From NCBI GenBank assembly GCA_016785225.1, contig JAFBJZ010000870.1, positions 124,001-188,000 of the forward strand: DNA of 64,000 nucleotides, in the 5' to 3' direction. How positions within the stretch are numbered: the stretch's first letter is position 1; every line of letters starts with the position of its first letter. The translations under genes and the position numbers were made by a program. This document shows, piece by piece, positions 49,153 to 61,407 of this stretch. This DNA comes from Psettodes erumei. Lineage: Eukaryota; Chordata; Actinopteri; Pleuronectiformes; Psettodidae. Under the pieces are notes generated by a model that worked only from the letters and a program-made list of their open reading frames with translations, made no database searches and had not been told where the DNA came from.

Positions 49153-52100
49153 TAGAGAGGGGCTGGCAGCAGCGATGAAAGACAGTGATGAAGGTGCGGC
49201 AGTAAAACACACTGTAGACGTCATCCATCTACTGATGGAGGAAGCACATCACACAGAAGCGCCGTCTTTTAAGTTCACTCTCTTTGAGCGCCAGCCCAAT
49301 ATAGATCCGGGGCCCAGAGCACGCCAACCATGTGACCACGAGGTTCCACGCGCACAAACGAGCACGAACACACAGGGAACCCTCCCTCTCTCCACCTTCC
49401 TCTGACTGCACCGCCACTTCCTTAGAGGCCACGCAAAGGCGAACGGACAGGGGGCTTATTAATCACATCATCATCCCGCGTGCATTCCTTTGTAACCTCA
49501 TGAACTGCTGATGGGCTGCCATGTCAAGGGACCCATAAGGCTGAGAGATTTTTTTTTATCATTATTTTTTCTTTTTTTGGGGGGGTGAAAAAGCTGCATT
49601 AGCCCAAAAAATAAGCCTAATGGTGTCAGATGTCATCCCTGACCCCTATAATTCCGCAAATTCAGATGCATTGCAGATCATTACGCGCTGGGCCTGTGTG
49701 TGTGTGTCTGTGTGTGTGCGTCCACTGAGATCTGGTGCTGGCTTGTTTACGCAACAGTATGTGTGTAAGGGACAAAGTCATATAAAGAGGGTGGCTGGCT
49801 GAGGGCTTGTTATCTGTGGGACTCTACAACGGGGCAAGACACAGAATACAGAGCGTGAACCCCTAGGCAGCCACCCATTTTATATGGCATTGTACGAGAC
49901 AAACACACGCGCGCGCGCACAGTGCCTTGCATAAATAAAAAACACACAGCGCACCTACACAGAAGTGCACAGTTAAACACACAAAGACCGACTTGGAACC
50001 TGTCAAGTGCAAACAAACTGATGACAAGACGGCGACAGATGGATTCAGCGAGGAGAGACGAGCTACGCATTCAACTCAATTAGCAACGTGCTGCTGCATG
50101 ACGCCGATGGGATATGGAATCTTACCATGACTGGCAACCTGTCAATCGAGCAACAGAGCCGCAAAACAAGCATCATGCACGACGCGATGAATTAAATTTA
50201 ATAAACCAATAAATAAATTAATTTCTGAATAAAATGGTATAAACCCGCAGAGTGGCGGCTCTGCATCAAAAAACAGGGCATAATGTGACCAGGGAGCCTA
50301 ACTATCCCCCAGGCACGCACACACCAAGAAGAAGCTGGCAGCGGGGAAAGAAGAGGAGGAGGAGGCGGCGGCGGGGAGAGAGAGAGGAGAGAGAAGAGAA
50401 AGAACAATGGCTGCTTCCCTCTTCCCCTCTTGTTCACACTCGCTACCTGTGTGAACATTCGCGAGCTCTGTTCATACATTATCCTGCCACGGTACCTAAT
50501 GAGCCAGGCATCTCCACCCTGACACTTACGCTTGGCTAGGCAACCCTTATTACAGTGCGGAGGCGTACTCACACGCACGCACGCACGCGCGCAAGCGCGC
50601 GCACACGCAGGAAAAACGCTCAGGACTGACCAGCGCGAGTCATCGCGGTGGCTGCGTGATTGGGTAGCATCTCTCGCCGGGTTGAGATGTAAAGGGGCTC
50701 GCCGCATTCAAATGCATCTTTATTGTCTGTCAGAAGGAATCCTCATGTAATGGCGTACGCGTGTCTCTGTGTCAGTTTCAAACACGTCAAGTTCCCAGTT
50801 CCTACAAATACAGGAAGCAGCGGCATGAAGGCTGCTGCTGAATATTGGGACAGACGCCTGGTGCCCTGTTCTGAGTCTTTGGTTATTACCGATGCTTCAT
50901 TGTTCATGACGGTAGACAAAATTGCTCTTTTCGCTGCTTTTTACGACTGCTCAAAAAAAAAAAAAGCGCAGAAGCAAGTCTATCTCGTCTGGCAACATCC
51001 CAGTCAGCGCCGGGATGTACCCTGCAGTGCTATGATTGTTTTGGTTGCCTCGATATAAAAAAAAAAGCCCTTCCACTTCAAAAGAGCCTCCTACGAGTGT
51101 TTAAGTGGGAAACCAGCAGGAATGTGGGAGGCCAATCAGCTGCGAGTAGGGGCGACGTGGTAAAAGTTGGTCAAATAAACATCAAACGTCCCAACAGAAC
51201 GCCAGTACAGAGCGGAGGCGGGAGAAAAGCTTTTGAAGGGGGGGGGGTGAATGGCATGTTGGTTAAACACTTAGAACGGCATAAGACACTCAGTTTGACC
51301 CACAAAGCACAAAGAATAGGAGAAAAAAAAAGAAAACGTATGAAAGAAAAGCAGAGATTGTTCTTTTTTTTTTCTCCTTTCTTTTTCTACTTTAATCTAA
51401 GATTAGATGCCCGGACTGGAGGTGATGTAATCTAATTCGGCTTGCAATCTTTCTGTGAGGAGTGATTGCTGTGGCTCTGGAGCTGATTGCGATTTTCAGC
51501 CATGCGGGTCGGTGTATTCTGACCATCATTACACTTAAGAGGGACAGAAAAAAAATATTAAAAAAACGCACTGACTTCAAAGCAGTCGCACTGAGACCTG
51601 ATAGTAAGTCTCCTGTTGTCCTCTTTTATTGGAACCTGACAGCTTATGCTGAAGTTATATAGAAGCTCTTTCCCTGGCAAAAAAAAACAAAAGAAAAAAA
51701 GAGAAATGTACGAGGAGTGGGATGCTATCGTGTTCAAATCCAGAGACACAAAGAGTCAACAAAAATCTGTGTTTTTACAAAGAAGGAGCGGAAGAAATAA
51801 TTACTGGTTTTAAATACCATCTGCGTAACGTAATCTCCTTTGCCTCCAAATCATATCAATCTGAGACGATCCATTATTACAGTAGCGGGAAATATGATGA
51901 CAGATCACATTTCTCTATATAAGCATGAGGAAGAGTTGACAAACAGGAAGAGTTTAATGTCATAAAGCTGGGGAAAAATGCAGCTGTATCGTAAATATGT
52001 CTATAAATTTTAACCTAACGCTTTACTGAATTTTAAGTAGGATAACATAAACACATTTTTTCCCCACCCAGACAAAAGAAATCACCTTTCCCATTTATTG

Positions 52101-54113
52101 TTCACCTGATGAGTCATTTCAAATTTTTTTACGTATCGTGGGGGTGGGGGTGCAGACGTGCCTGTGGGTGTGATGGCGATCTCAAACACACCTATGTGAG
52201 CGTGTGTTTTTTTTTTCCCCTTTTCTTTTCTAAATGTTACAAGGACAAGAAGCGACATATTTTACTAACACTGCACAGCAGACACTAATTCCCTCATGTG
52301 CTGCGCTCAGCTGTAAGACGCCTGGGTAGGCACCAATCAGGCTGTAAATACAGGGGACAATGCAGAGGAGAGCTACCACTTCCCCTGTCTGTCTCTGTTA
52401 CAGCCTCGTGCACATTAGAGGCAATAATGATATTCCTGCAGTTATATGAACATACTGCCGCACCTCTTTTTTTTTTTTTTTTTCCTTTTTAAATGCCTCG
52501 ACATTGACACTTCGTAATAGCTATATATTATCCAGATTAAGGTGAGCTTGACTGTGTGGAATGTCATTTAAAAAAAAAAACATGAAAAAAACCAAACAAA
52601 CTTGTGTGTCTGTGTGTGTCTCTTACAAGCAGTGTGTGTATTATATTTTGTGTGTGTGTCTTACAGGAGGTTTGACCTTGGTAAATCCACTATTAGGTGT
52701 TCAGAGAATGATGATGTGAGCAGTAGAGCCTCCCCGATGGTTTCACTTTCTATGAGCATCCAGCAGGTCACAAATAGAGAAGCTATGGGGGTATTACAAG
52801 GTCAAAGGTTGGCTAACTCTCAATATGATGACAATTCCAAGCTGGCATTTTCATTTCCTGAAGAGACTGATTCCCCGTGGCAGCTGAGGCCAGAGATGTT
52901 TGCTTATTTTTTGTTCAAATAAGTTTGCTTAAGACACAGAATTTATACCGCAAATACAGTGTGTACCGGCTGTGTGTGCGCACAAGAAGCTGTCTCTGCG
53001 TTCACCTACACTGTATATCTGAGCACCATTCTAACAAATGTGGCTTTGAAATACACACACACGCACACGCGTCAAATCGGACCATGCCTATCTTACGCAA
53101 ATGTGAATTTCTGTGCATTTTTTTCTCCCCCTGCCCCTTTAATTTTGTCCTTCAAATGTCTTCAGAGGTGCGGCCGTGCAGCCAACCAGCGGGAGTAGCT
53201 GATGTTTTTAATGGCACATGGTTTGTCTCCTGGTGGCAAGATAAACATGGGGAAGAGATTAAAACCCCAGGCTTTCTTCCACAATCTCCTGCCTTCATCC
53301 TCCCTTCCCCTTGCAGTGGTCGTGCAGGGCCAGCGCAGCAGACTCTAATTCAAAACCAAACCCATCCGGTCTGCGAGGCACGCAGGAGCCTGAAAACACA
53401 CGCACGACTCCAGCCGCACTGATAGTGGGGGCAGATGTCAGCAGTGGGCAGGAGAAAACTGACAGGTGACAAGGAGAGGGGGCTTCTGCGCCGTTTAATC
53501 ACCAGCCTGGCAACTGCGTCCCATCGGCCTCGTTGCAGAGCGGGAGCGTGCACAGCTACGGCTGTAACGCCTGCCGGTGTCGAGATGAGTCTGTTGGGTC
53601 ACCGGTGTCGGGAGGTGGACCACAGCAAACACCCCGGAGAGGAGGAAGCGGGGCCAAAGGCCAGGTTCGCTTCTTCACGCTACACCTCCCAAGTGAGGCG
53701 CAGGTTGGCCGCGAAGCCAGCTCACCTAGGGCCTGATGAGCCGGAGCGGTTATTAAGAGTGGCTAAACACATCATTTCCTTTGTCACTGTGATTAGGCCA
53801 AGGCGAGGGGCCCTCAGGTGGCGGTAGATCCACAGTGTATGATTAGCTCTGGTAATTGCTAATATCAGGTCTGTCAAGGTGAGAGGACACCACGAGGAAT
53901 CTGTCAGCTGATGCTGGAAGGCCTCAGCGATGCACGGAAAAAGCGCCGGAATATCTGATTGCACTTGATGCGAGCGCTGTGTCAATCAGTTAAGTCGGGC
54001 ACGGCGGCTGGTTGTTTTGCTCTGCATCGGTGCCGCCGTGCAGCAGTCGCGGGGCCCTGAGGAGCCGCCATCTGTAAACGCTACAATTCCTGTGGATGTT
54101 AACCGCCAGACAC

Positions 54114-55323
54114 GGGGCCTCGTACACAACCGTCGCGTACGCACAGCGCGGGGGCCCCGAATGTGGCGCCGCAGCTGGTGATGTGGTGGCGCTAGAAATG
54201 TTATACGTTTAGTTTACCACGTTCAAACCGGCCATAGCTATTCCACAAGTGCCTTTCAGTAACAAAAGGTAAAAAACCAACTCAGATCTCAGGTTGAACT
54301 TTGCTGAGCTCTACCACCCGGAGTGCAGAGGAGAGATGACTGACACGTGGTCAGTTGTGGAGCCACCGGAGCCGAAATAATGCTGGGATGCCGTAGGTGG
54401 ACTCAACAATATTAACCATGAATATTTCTCCAAAAAATCAGTTGGTTAAAGTCAAAAATCCTGATATCAACTGCTATATTCAGAGCAATAATCGCAGTAA
54501 GCCCAGTATCAACATCTGCCTCTGGAATGCGGTGTTTTGAATTTTATTTTTGATGTGTTTTTATGTTTATGTCTTTTTGCATTCAGCCATTTATTGGTTT
54601 ATACATTTAAACTTGCACCGAGTAGAGATGCAGCTTTCATAATTCCCTTGCACTAGTACAATGACAATAAATGGCTTTTCTATTTCTCGTTCTCGCTGTC
54701 ACCTCAGCCACCTGATTAAATTATCATCATCGGTCTGCAGAAATCCAAGATAACATCACACAGCATTAAAGCCCTGTAGATCAGAGTGTGGGTGGGTTTG
54801 AAAAATATCCTCTGATACCGAGCGCATACGTCACCAAGCGCAACTTTAGTTTGCGCGTGAAATCGCTGCGGCGGACGCGGGCGGCGCTGTCAGGTGCGCA
54901 GAGCGTGGTGGAGACGCCGCGGCGGCTGCCACGCGAGCTCGCCTCACCCTGGCGCGACGTCGCCACCTGCACATATGGAGCGCGGAAATTAGCAGAGTCT
55001 GGAAATGAAGCGCGCGACGGCTCTCGCGCAATCACAAACCTTGGTTTTTGGAACAGAAACCAAGGTGCAAAAGGAAAGGCCCTTTTGCATTGACCACTTG
55101 CGGCTGAACACGGACGCGTAGGGGGCGGGATACGAGTCTGATCCACGTACGCGCGATTCCAGGTGGACTGCGATTTATAAAGGGAGCACTGCCTGCAGGT
55201 GTGCATGCGCATGCTTTTAGAAATCTGTTTTTTTTTTTGTGTTGCCGCACGCCATTTTCTGGCGTCTTTGTGCACGAGCGGTTTTAGCACCGATCCTACG
55301 CACTGTTTTATAAATGAGGCCCC
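54114..55323. mobile_element. non-autonomous DNA transposon with GGGGCCTC termini (1.2 kb)
   Basis: The left end begins GGGGCCTC at 54114 and continues ACACAACCGTCGCGTACGCAC. The right end read inward from 55323 begins GGGGCCTCATTTATAAAAC and continues AGTGCGTAGG. The termini are inverted copies with shared GGGGCCTC and GCGTA blocks. Elements ending in GGGCCTCATTTATAAA are frequent in fish. I cannot assign the superfamily with confidence. No transposase is encoded; the 169-codon open frame at 54781-55290 on the minus strand is a GC-rich chance frame. I see no convincing target-site duplication, so two partial copies remain possible. Part of the interior may be a later insertion. Confidence 0.6.
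54540..54690 (+). repeat. possible LINE 3' tail inside the 54.1-55.3 kb element
   Basis: The stretch TTGCACTAGTACAATGACA followed by ATAAATGGC resembles the tail CACTTGTACAATGACAATAA plus A/T repeat found at the 3' ends of several fish LINE copies. The call rests on this short resemblance; no reverse transcriptase sequence is nearby. Confidence 0.3.
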
Positions 55324-57149
55324 TGGCCCTTGTAAAAGAAAAAAAAAAAACTGCTGAAAAGATACTGCGTTTAATAGGTTTCATTCTCTTGTAAAAACAG
55401 CACCAGCCATTTGGACGGGAATTTAAAGAATTGGTTAACTTCTCCTCTCCTGGTGGAAATTCGCGTCTGAAGTCGAGCCATCTTTAAAACTCAAATGACC
55501 CCGCTCTCTCTCTTGCCTGAACAAAAGAAGGCATTATCAAACCTCACTCTCAGCAGTGCTAGATCCATTTGGTAAACAGCCTGTGTCCTACAGTAGTAAT
55601 CAGAGGGTATTTTTGAGGGATTTGCAGGCTGGCCAGGAGGCATCCGCTGGAGTGATCTCTAATTGCTAGAAGCGGAGGCCTAGACTGCCTGGCGCTCTTT
55701 TGAAGCCATCGGCAGCAGCTTCCAGCCAGAGAAGCCAGCAGGGGGAAGCTTCCTACTGAGCCACTCTCCTCTTTCTTTATTTCCCTTTCTCTCTCTCCCT
55801 CACCGTGCCCTCATTCTGCTTCTCCTGCCTCGCCCGCGCTCAGTCCACCTCCTTTCCGTCCTCTGCTTTTCCTGCCCATTTCTTCTCTAACTGTACTCGC
55901 TCCCCGTCCCTGCTCGCCCGTTCTCCCCTCCTCTCCCACTCAGTCAATGAGCCAGCAATCACTTTGCAGACAGACATCCTCTGCTCAGTCGGCCATGTTC
56001 AATCCCCAGCACCGGTGGCTGATGAGGCATTGTGGTGACGTCAAACACCGGGGCTTTTCAGGGAGCAACAGTTAACCTGTGGAGGCGCAGTGCCGCTTCC
56101 CAGGTTACAGGACTCATACTGGCAGTCTTTGTATAAAATAATGAATGTAATATGCCAAAGAGATGAAAGATAATGAGGCCAATTATTTTTTTCTTCTCAC
56201 CCAGTGAGGCGGGAGAGGCGAATTCATGTCAAATAGTTGGTGTATAATGACACCTAATACCACTCAAGCCTTTGTTACTGTATGAGCTTGTGTATCCCGG
56301 GGCAAAGATTTTTGCTCTCTAATGCATAGTTTTGAATGTGTGACAAACACACACACACATGCAAACAAATGCACCAAAAAACACCACAACCACTAAATAA
56401 TGGCATGATATTGTTTTGGAAAGTGTTGCACATTTGTAGGCTTGGGCGTACACTGGGGAAACAAAAAAAAACAAAAAAAACCCCCCAACAACAACATCAT
56501 CCACACACACAGTCTCAGAGAGACAACCAGTTTTTGGTTGTTTGGAAGGCGGCTCGCTCAGTGTGACATTGACTCCTCAGTGCCAATTCCACACTGGGTG
56601 CTGCACTTGCTAGCTTTGCTGCCAATCCAGGTAAAGAGATTACAGACACACACAATGCAGCCTTCTGTTCGTCTGCCAAGAAGAAAACCAGCCCTTTAAG
56701 CCCATAGGAAAAGAGGAAAAAAAAAAAAGAGCCCTATACACAAATTCACACAGCCTTGGCCCCGTCCTTGCACAAAACCAAGAATCCCCTTCGTCTCCAG
56801 GAACATGGTTTCTAATATGTGCCTCGCTCAGCGGCTCTCTCATACCAAAGCAGCCTCGTGACTAAAACAATTCAGCCTGCGTTTCCTTTATCCCAGGTCC
56901 CCAACACTGTTGCTCGTTGCTATTACTTGCATCATTCAAATAAAGAAGGAATTTGGCTTACAATCAGTCATGCAGTTCATTATAAAGCTACCCTAATGGG
57001 CGCTGTCTGGTTCCAAACTATTGTAAAACAATATGAAAAGAAAGTTGCACTCGGATTTCATCAGCTTCCTTGATGGCGTAATTAAAAAGGTGAGAAAGAA
57101 CCTGCGCATCACCAAAATAGTTATAGGTGCCACCTTCAATATTTCTACT

Positions 57150-57440
57150 CCCAGTAATTAGTTTTCAACAAGTTGAAAACTAAGAACTTGATGAAAATTG
57201 CAGGGCTGACGCCAACTCTTTGCAGCACAGATTTTTTTTGCAGAGCCTGAATCAAACAATCACCGTGGTGTGCAGTTTTGACCCAATTAATCAGCCACTT
57301 ATAATTGTAAGAGAGTAATTTAGCATCGGGGCCACAATGTACTAATTTGCATTGTATACACTTATCTTTTTTGGATTCGCGTGGATGAGGCGTGATGCTG
57401 AGAAGCTGCTTGCGAACAATCACAGCAAGTATTTCCTATA
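57150..57440. promoter_or_regulatory. candidate conserved non-coding element
   Basis: Complex, repeat-free block with CCCAATTAATCAGCC, TATAATTG, GAGTAATTTAGC and an exact inverted octamer ATTTGCAT at 57345-57352. Homeodomain plus POU motif content is typical of neural enhancers, which would fit msi2 expression. Untested inference. Confidence 0.32.
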
Positions 57441-60041
57441 TTTCCCCCCGTAAAGGTCCTGTGAGGATTCCGTGCGTGGAATAGCTCCGCAGAGATGTGT
57501 CGATGAAGGGAGTGGTGGAGCGGTGGCGAGGGAGGGCCAATTACGGTGTGGCAAAGCAGCGCTTATTAAAAGGATGCGTATCAGTCGCAAAATGACAAAT
57601 AATTCATCGATCATGCGCTGTACTTTTTACCTACAAATTAAACCCTGATGCCTCGGGGGACAGCGATGCTCTCGCATCGCAGTCTCCATCCCCTCCTCAA
57701 AGAGGTGCCACTGCGCTCCCCTTGGCAATGCTCTCCTTGGCACTGCCTGTTGTGTTTGACAGTAAAAATCACATTTTAGATCATGGATCACATGTCAGCC
57801 TGCAGGACGGGAGTAGGCAGCGGACGGCTTTTCCGAAAAGCTTCCATTTCCCGCCCGCGCCTCTCGTCCCGTCGTCCAACTGCGGCGCGCGAAGTCATGT
57901 TACGGGTGTCGGTGATGACGGCCGGTGTGGGACTGCTGCACACATGGCTCTGTCCCAGAACAAAGACACGCGTACGCTGCAATCTGGACCTCCTGCGCCG
58001 CTGAATGAACCATTCAGAAAATACAAAGCAGAATTCAAAACTATGTGATGGCGAACGTACACATTGGATTTTCCCTTTTTCTGTCACAAAGTGAGTGTCA
58101 GGTGGAGAAAGGAACATTGGAAGGGAGGTGGCGTGGTGGGGGACACTGCAGTAGAACGTGGAACAATAGGCGCCCTCTGGCATCAACCTCTGGACAGCCC
58201 AAGCTGCTCACCAAAGACACTGAACTCACCCACAATGAACTGCTGCAGCGGGAAGGGAGGCTTTAGAGAGTTCAATTTCCAACACAATTGGCCGTATTCT
58301 ACTCCTTTAAATGCCAAGGAGATGGTGTGCGGCGTGCGCCTTTGTGAGGAGCTTTGCTTACAGCGAGTGTCCTCTAGCAGGAGAGACAGAGAGAAAGACA
58401 AGGGAAAAAACGGGGAGACGGCGAAGACGGCCAGGGTGGGGAGAATGGCGCGGGACAGAAATAGTGCAACTGTGTAAAAGAAAAGGAGGAAAGAATAAGA
58501 CTGAGTGACTGGGAGAGATAGAGTAAAAAAAGGGGGGGGTGAGAAAACATACAGAGAAAACGAGAAGGGTAGCGAACGTCTCCTCTGGCTGTCGTTTCGC
58601 CAGCCTCGCAGGGGACCGTCTGAAGGACAATGCCGCTACTAGTGGAGTGTGACGTTTGTCCTCTATCCAATTCGCCACAGCCCCAAAGAAAACACACTTA
58701 CAATCAAGTGTTGATCATGCATCTCATGCACAATAAACAACCAAAATGCGATGCATTAGAGTAATATGCAATACAGCCTCGGTGCGAAAAAAAAAAAAAA
58801 AGAAAAAAGAAAAAGCTTAATGGGAAAAATAAAAAGGCGCAGAGATAACGCTGAAATGAGGTGATTGTGAGGTCATAGCGTGAGCCACCGCAAGTCTAAT
58901 AAGCGATCACCTTTAACTGCTGTGATCCGATAGCCAGTTCTTTATTTGCACACATCTCCATAATGAAAGTGCGTAGCTTCCTCTCTACGCAGTATTTAAT
59001 TGGGTTATAGGAGAAGCATTATTTTTTTTATAACCTCACAAATGTTAAAGTAAACATAAATGTGACGACGTGGACGTTTGCTTCCTGTCTCTAAGGCCCC
59101 GTTTTATCATTATTATTTGTTTTCTTTCGGAAAAGACTATAAATTTCAGGCTGCCGTTGCTCTTGCAGCTGCGACGTCACGTTTGTACAGCGCAGTATGT
59201 CAGAGTTGCAGGTACAACAGCGTTCCAGATTATCGAGAGGAAGAGGGAAAGAAAATGGGATTACTTTTCGAAATATAATCGTTCCTGCAGTGCTTTGCAA
59301 AGCATCAGAGTCGCAAAGTGAACTGTTATTTTTGCGGGGCTTGCAGTTACGGTTTTCTGAAGCGCTGCAACGTTTGAATTGTTAAATAAAGAATGTGTTA
59401 TTTCCATCGCATGCGCTGCAGAGTAACCCAGGAATTATTTTTTCATGAATCAATCCGTGAGATAAAAATGAACACAGGTGGGGAATTGATTTGGACCGCG
59501 GGCTGCCAGATGCCCATCACCAGATCGGTGGGGGATTGGAAAAGCGGGCCCAGGCACTGGTTTCACAATATATTCAGTGTCCTCTTTCGTTTGTGGTCAC
59601 GGGGCAGCTGAGCCATTAATATTACACAATCGCACCAATGGCTCCGATGAATTATTCAAATTTTCTTATGGCTCTGTAATATCCTATGCAACTCATCTGG
59701 AAGACCTGTTGTGTTTGGGGTTTTTTTCAAGATGAAAGCGGGGGAAAAATATCTTCTGTTTCACATTCCCATTGGAGCAAAAAAAAAAAAACAACCTAAA
59801 ATCAAAATGCTAGTTAGAAGAAAGAGAAAGCGCAGGAAGAGCCACACCTGCCTCCCGCCTCACTGTCACACGCGATATAAATACGTCCGTTGTCATCAGA
59901 AAAAATTGCCACGGAGGCTGTTTCTCCATCATTGTCTTCATTTGAAGGGCATTTTGCTGCCCAAAGGCAAACGCCTAACACACTCCCCGAGCGTGGCGCC
60001 CATCCCCTTCCAGAGAGGGATGGCAGCGCAGCAGACAGGAG

Positions 60042-60054
60042 AGAGAGAGGGAGA

Positions 60055-60100
<46 letters not shown>

Positions 60101-60136
60101 AGAGAGAGATGAGCGAGAAATAAGAGAGAGAGAGAC
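60042..60136 (-). repeat. (CT)n tract on the msi2 sense strand
   Basis: On the plus strand this is GA repeats with a pure run of about 18 units at 60061-60097. On the sense strand it is a C/U tract about 1.2 kb after the 49-nt exon. Confidence 0.93.
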
Positions 60137-60599
60137 AAAAAAAAAAGCCTTCGTCTCAAAGTACACACTCGCAGTGAGTTCTGTCACTACAGATCAAAAT
60201 CCCCTCAAAGCCATAGATCACTTCCACTATAGTTCACATGTTCCACACTTAGAGACTGTTTACCAGACTCAAAGAGTTCGTCTGCACGGCAAACACACGC
60301 ACACACACACACACACATACACATGCAGAGTATACACACAGCTACAGATACGGCGGAAAGAAAGAGTTTGCACACACAAAACAAAAACACCGCTTTCAGT
60401 CCCGGCCAACATTTACACACATCGAGAGGATGAGTCGCTCGGCGCGAGGAGAAAAAAAAAGGAAAAAAAAAAAAAAGAGGAAAGTTTACGTTTATATGGC
60501 AAAACAGCGCTCAGCCCGGGTTCAGTGAGACGGTGCGATGCCAGCTCTGCCTACAAGCGAGCTGACTGGTGTGACAAACAGAGAAGTGCCTGCTCCTTT

Positions 60600-60860
60600 T
60601 TTCTTGCTGGAAATAACCCGTCAGCGCCTGTCGGCTGCTCGCGCACGCGATGACACGCCGACGCGCGCACACACACATGCAGCCGGAGGAACCTGCCTGT
60701 CTCCTAAAAGTTCCATTGAACGATGTGAGGATTCGTAGACGGCGACGCGCGCGCGCGGCTCGGGATAAGTGACGGGCCTGCTGCGCGCGGCAGGTTAAGC
60801 CGGGCCCTGCGAGCGCGCCTCTTGCCCTGAACGCACAACGCCGCATTGTGGCGCAGGGGA
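60600..60860. promoter_or_regulatory. CpG-dense block
   Basis: Dense CpG with alternating CGCGCG runs at 60744-60754 and about 60783-60790, and a long G+C-rich stretch to 60860. I see no msi2 exon in it. It may be a CpG island or simple GC repeat expansion. Confidence 0.3.
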
Positions 60861-61070
60861 GGAAACCTGTCTTTGGAAAGTCCTCTGCTTGAGAGAGAAA
60901 CGTCCCCTCATCTAAGATAAGGAGCCGATGAGAGAGGCAGATAAAGTCAGTGCTTCTCCTGGGCCTTATCTGATGCTGTTATCTGAGTGCACAGCACCCA
61001 CCATCGCACAATCTTTACACCCTTTAAGCACCTCTCTGAAACACTCACACCAGCATCACCGCAGAGACGC

Positions 61071-61090
61071 ACACACACACACACACACAC
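61071..61090. repeat. (AC)10 microsatellite
   Basis: Perfect AC repeat about 270 nt downstream of the 49-nt exon on the sense strand. A similar CA tract lies at 60295-60317. Confidence 0.93.
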
Positions 61091-61291
61091 ATACACTCGC
61101 GCCCGTGTGCACAAAAACCACCTAATGCTCAAACATTCTAAACACCGTACCAGCTTATTGATTACTTTGACACGCTCCCATTGTTGAACAGATGGTACAC
61201 CTAATATCATGTGAAATGGAACTGTTCTGTGTTATCTCATGGGGAAAGGACATAAAATGACTATTTTCTCACCTTTTCGGGGAGACAGAGC

Positions 61292-61341
61292 AAAAAAAAA
61301 AAGGAGGGCGAGGGACAGGATGAGAGAGAGAGAGAGAGAAC
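61292..61341 (-). promoter_or_regulatory. C/U-rich tract immediately after the 49-nt exon donor
   Basis: On the sense strand (CU)9 followed by a mostly C/U stretch and U-run starts about 17 nt after the 5' splice site at 61358. U- and CU-rich sequence in this position can recruit TIA1 or PTB-type proteins, which matters most for very short exons like this 49-nt one. Confidence 0.5.
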
Positions 61342-61358
61342 AGGAGCCGTGCACTTAC

Positions 61359-61407
61359 CTCTATGTCTGTTAGTAGTCTTATCAAACATAAGCATGGCAT
61401 CATCAAC
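61359..61407 (-). CDS. msi2: msi2 internal coding exon, RRM2 middle (49 nt)
   Basis: Read on the minus strand this exon encodes VDDAMLMFDKTTNRHR plus the first base of a Gly codon (phase 0 in, phase 1 out). That matches the middle of RRM2 of Musashi RNA-binding proteins, just before the RNP1 motif. The acceptor is a pyrimidine-rich tract ending in cttccag, and the donor is AGAG|GTAAGT at 61358-61357. The open G is completed by GA of the next exon to give RGFGF. Musashi-2 is a cytoplasmic translational regulator that binds UAG-containing mRNA sites in stem and neural progenitor cells. The exon is short. Its donor is followed after about 17 nt by a 50-nt C/U-only tract. The exon carrying RNP2 of this RRM was not found up to 64000, so it lies outside the window. 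Confidence 0.96.

Larger units (their letters stand above)
24005..61358 (-). other. msi2: msi2 intron between the 49-nt and 83-nt exons (37.4 kb)
   Basis: This is the largest intron in the window. It carries a Tc1 remnant (29820-30480), a fish repeat with a hAT BED fragment (43361-44480), a CpG island with G-runs (48186-49152), a TIR element (54114-55323), a CT/GA tract (60042-60136) and many microsatellites. The intervals 24500-29800, 30480-43360, 44480-48180, 49160-54110 and 55330-60040 hold ordinary intron. Beyond the separately listed tracts and candidate regulatory blocks I recognise nothing in them. No nested gene is supported on either strand. Confidence 0.85.
8407..61407 (-). other. 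msi2: msi2 gene body visible in the window (partial, four consecutive exons)
   Basis: The four exons total 322 nt and join into one uninterrupted frame of 107 codons plus one base, with matching phases at every junction (0-1, 1-0, 0-1, 1-1). All donors are GTAAGT or GTGAGT and all acceptors end in AG, so transcription from the minus strand is certain. Neither the start codon nor the stop codon is in the window; the transcript runs off both edges. Introns between the visible exons are 37,354, 10,145 and 5,180 bp. Very long introns are also a feature of mammalian MSI2. I found no second protein-coding gene nested inside on either strand. Fish have two msi2 copies; the protein fits msi2 but the choice between a and b needs synteny. 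Confidence 0.95.

Noticed and set aside
48959..49228. Sense-strand frame ending at the CpG-island donor as an N-terminal coding exon of msi2
   Set aside because: Joining its last base to the 83-nt exon gives an immediate TGA. The other frame with a nearby ATG also mismatches the phase, so a coding alternative first exon is not supported.
54781..55290. 169-codon minus-strand frame
   Set aside because: It lies wholly in the TIR element and its CpG-rich core. Several other frames are open there too, and it has no transposase motifs.
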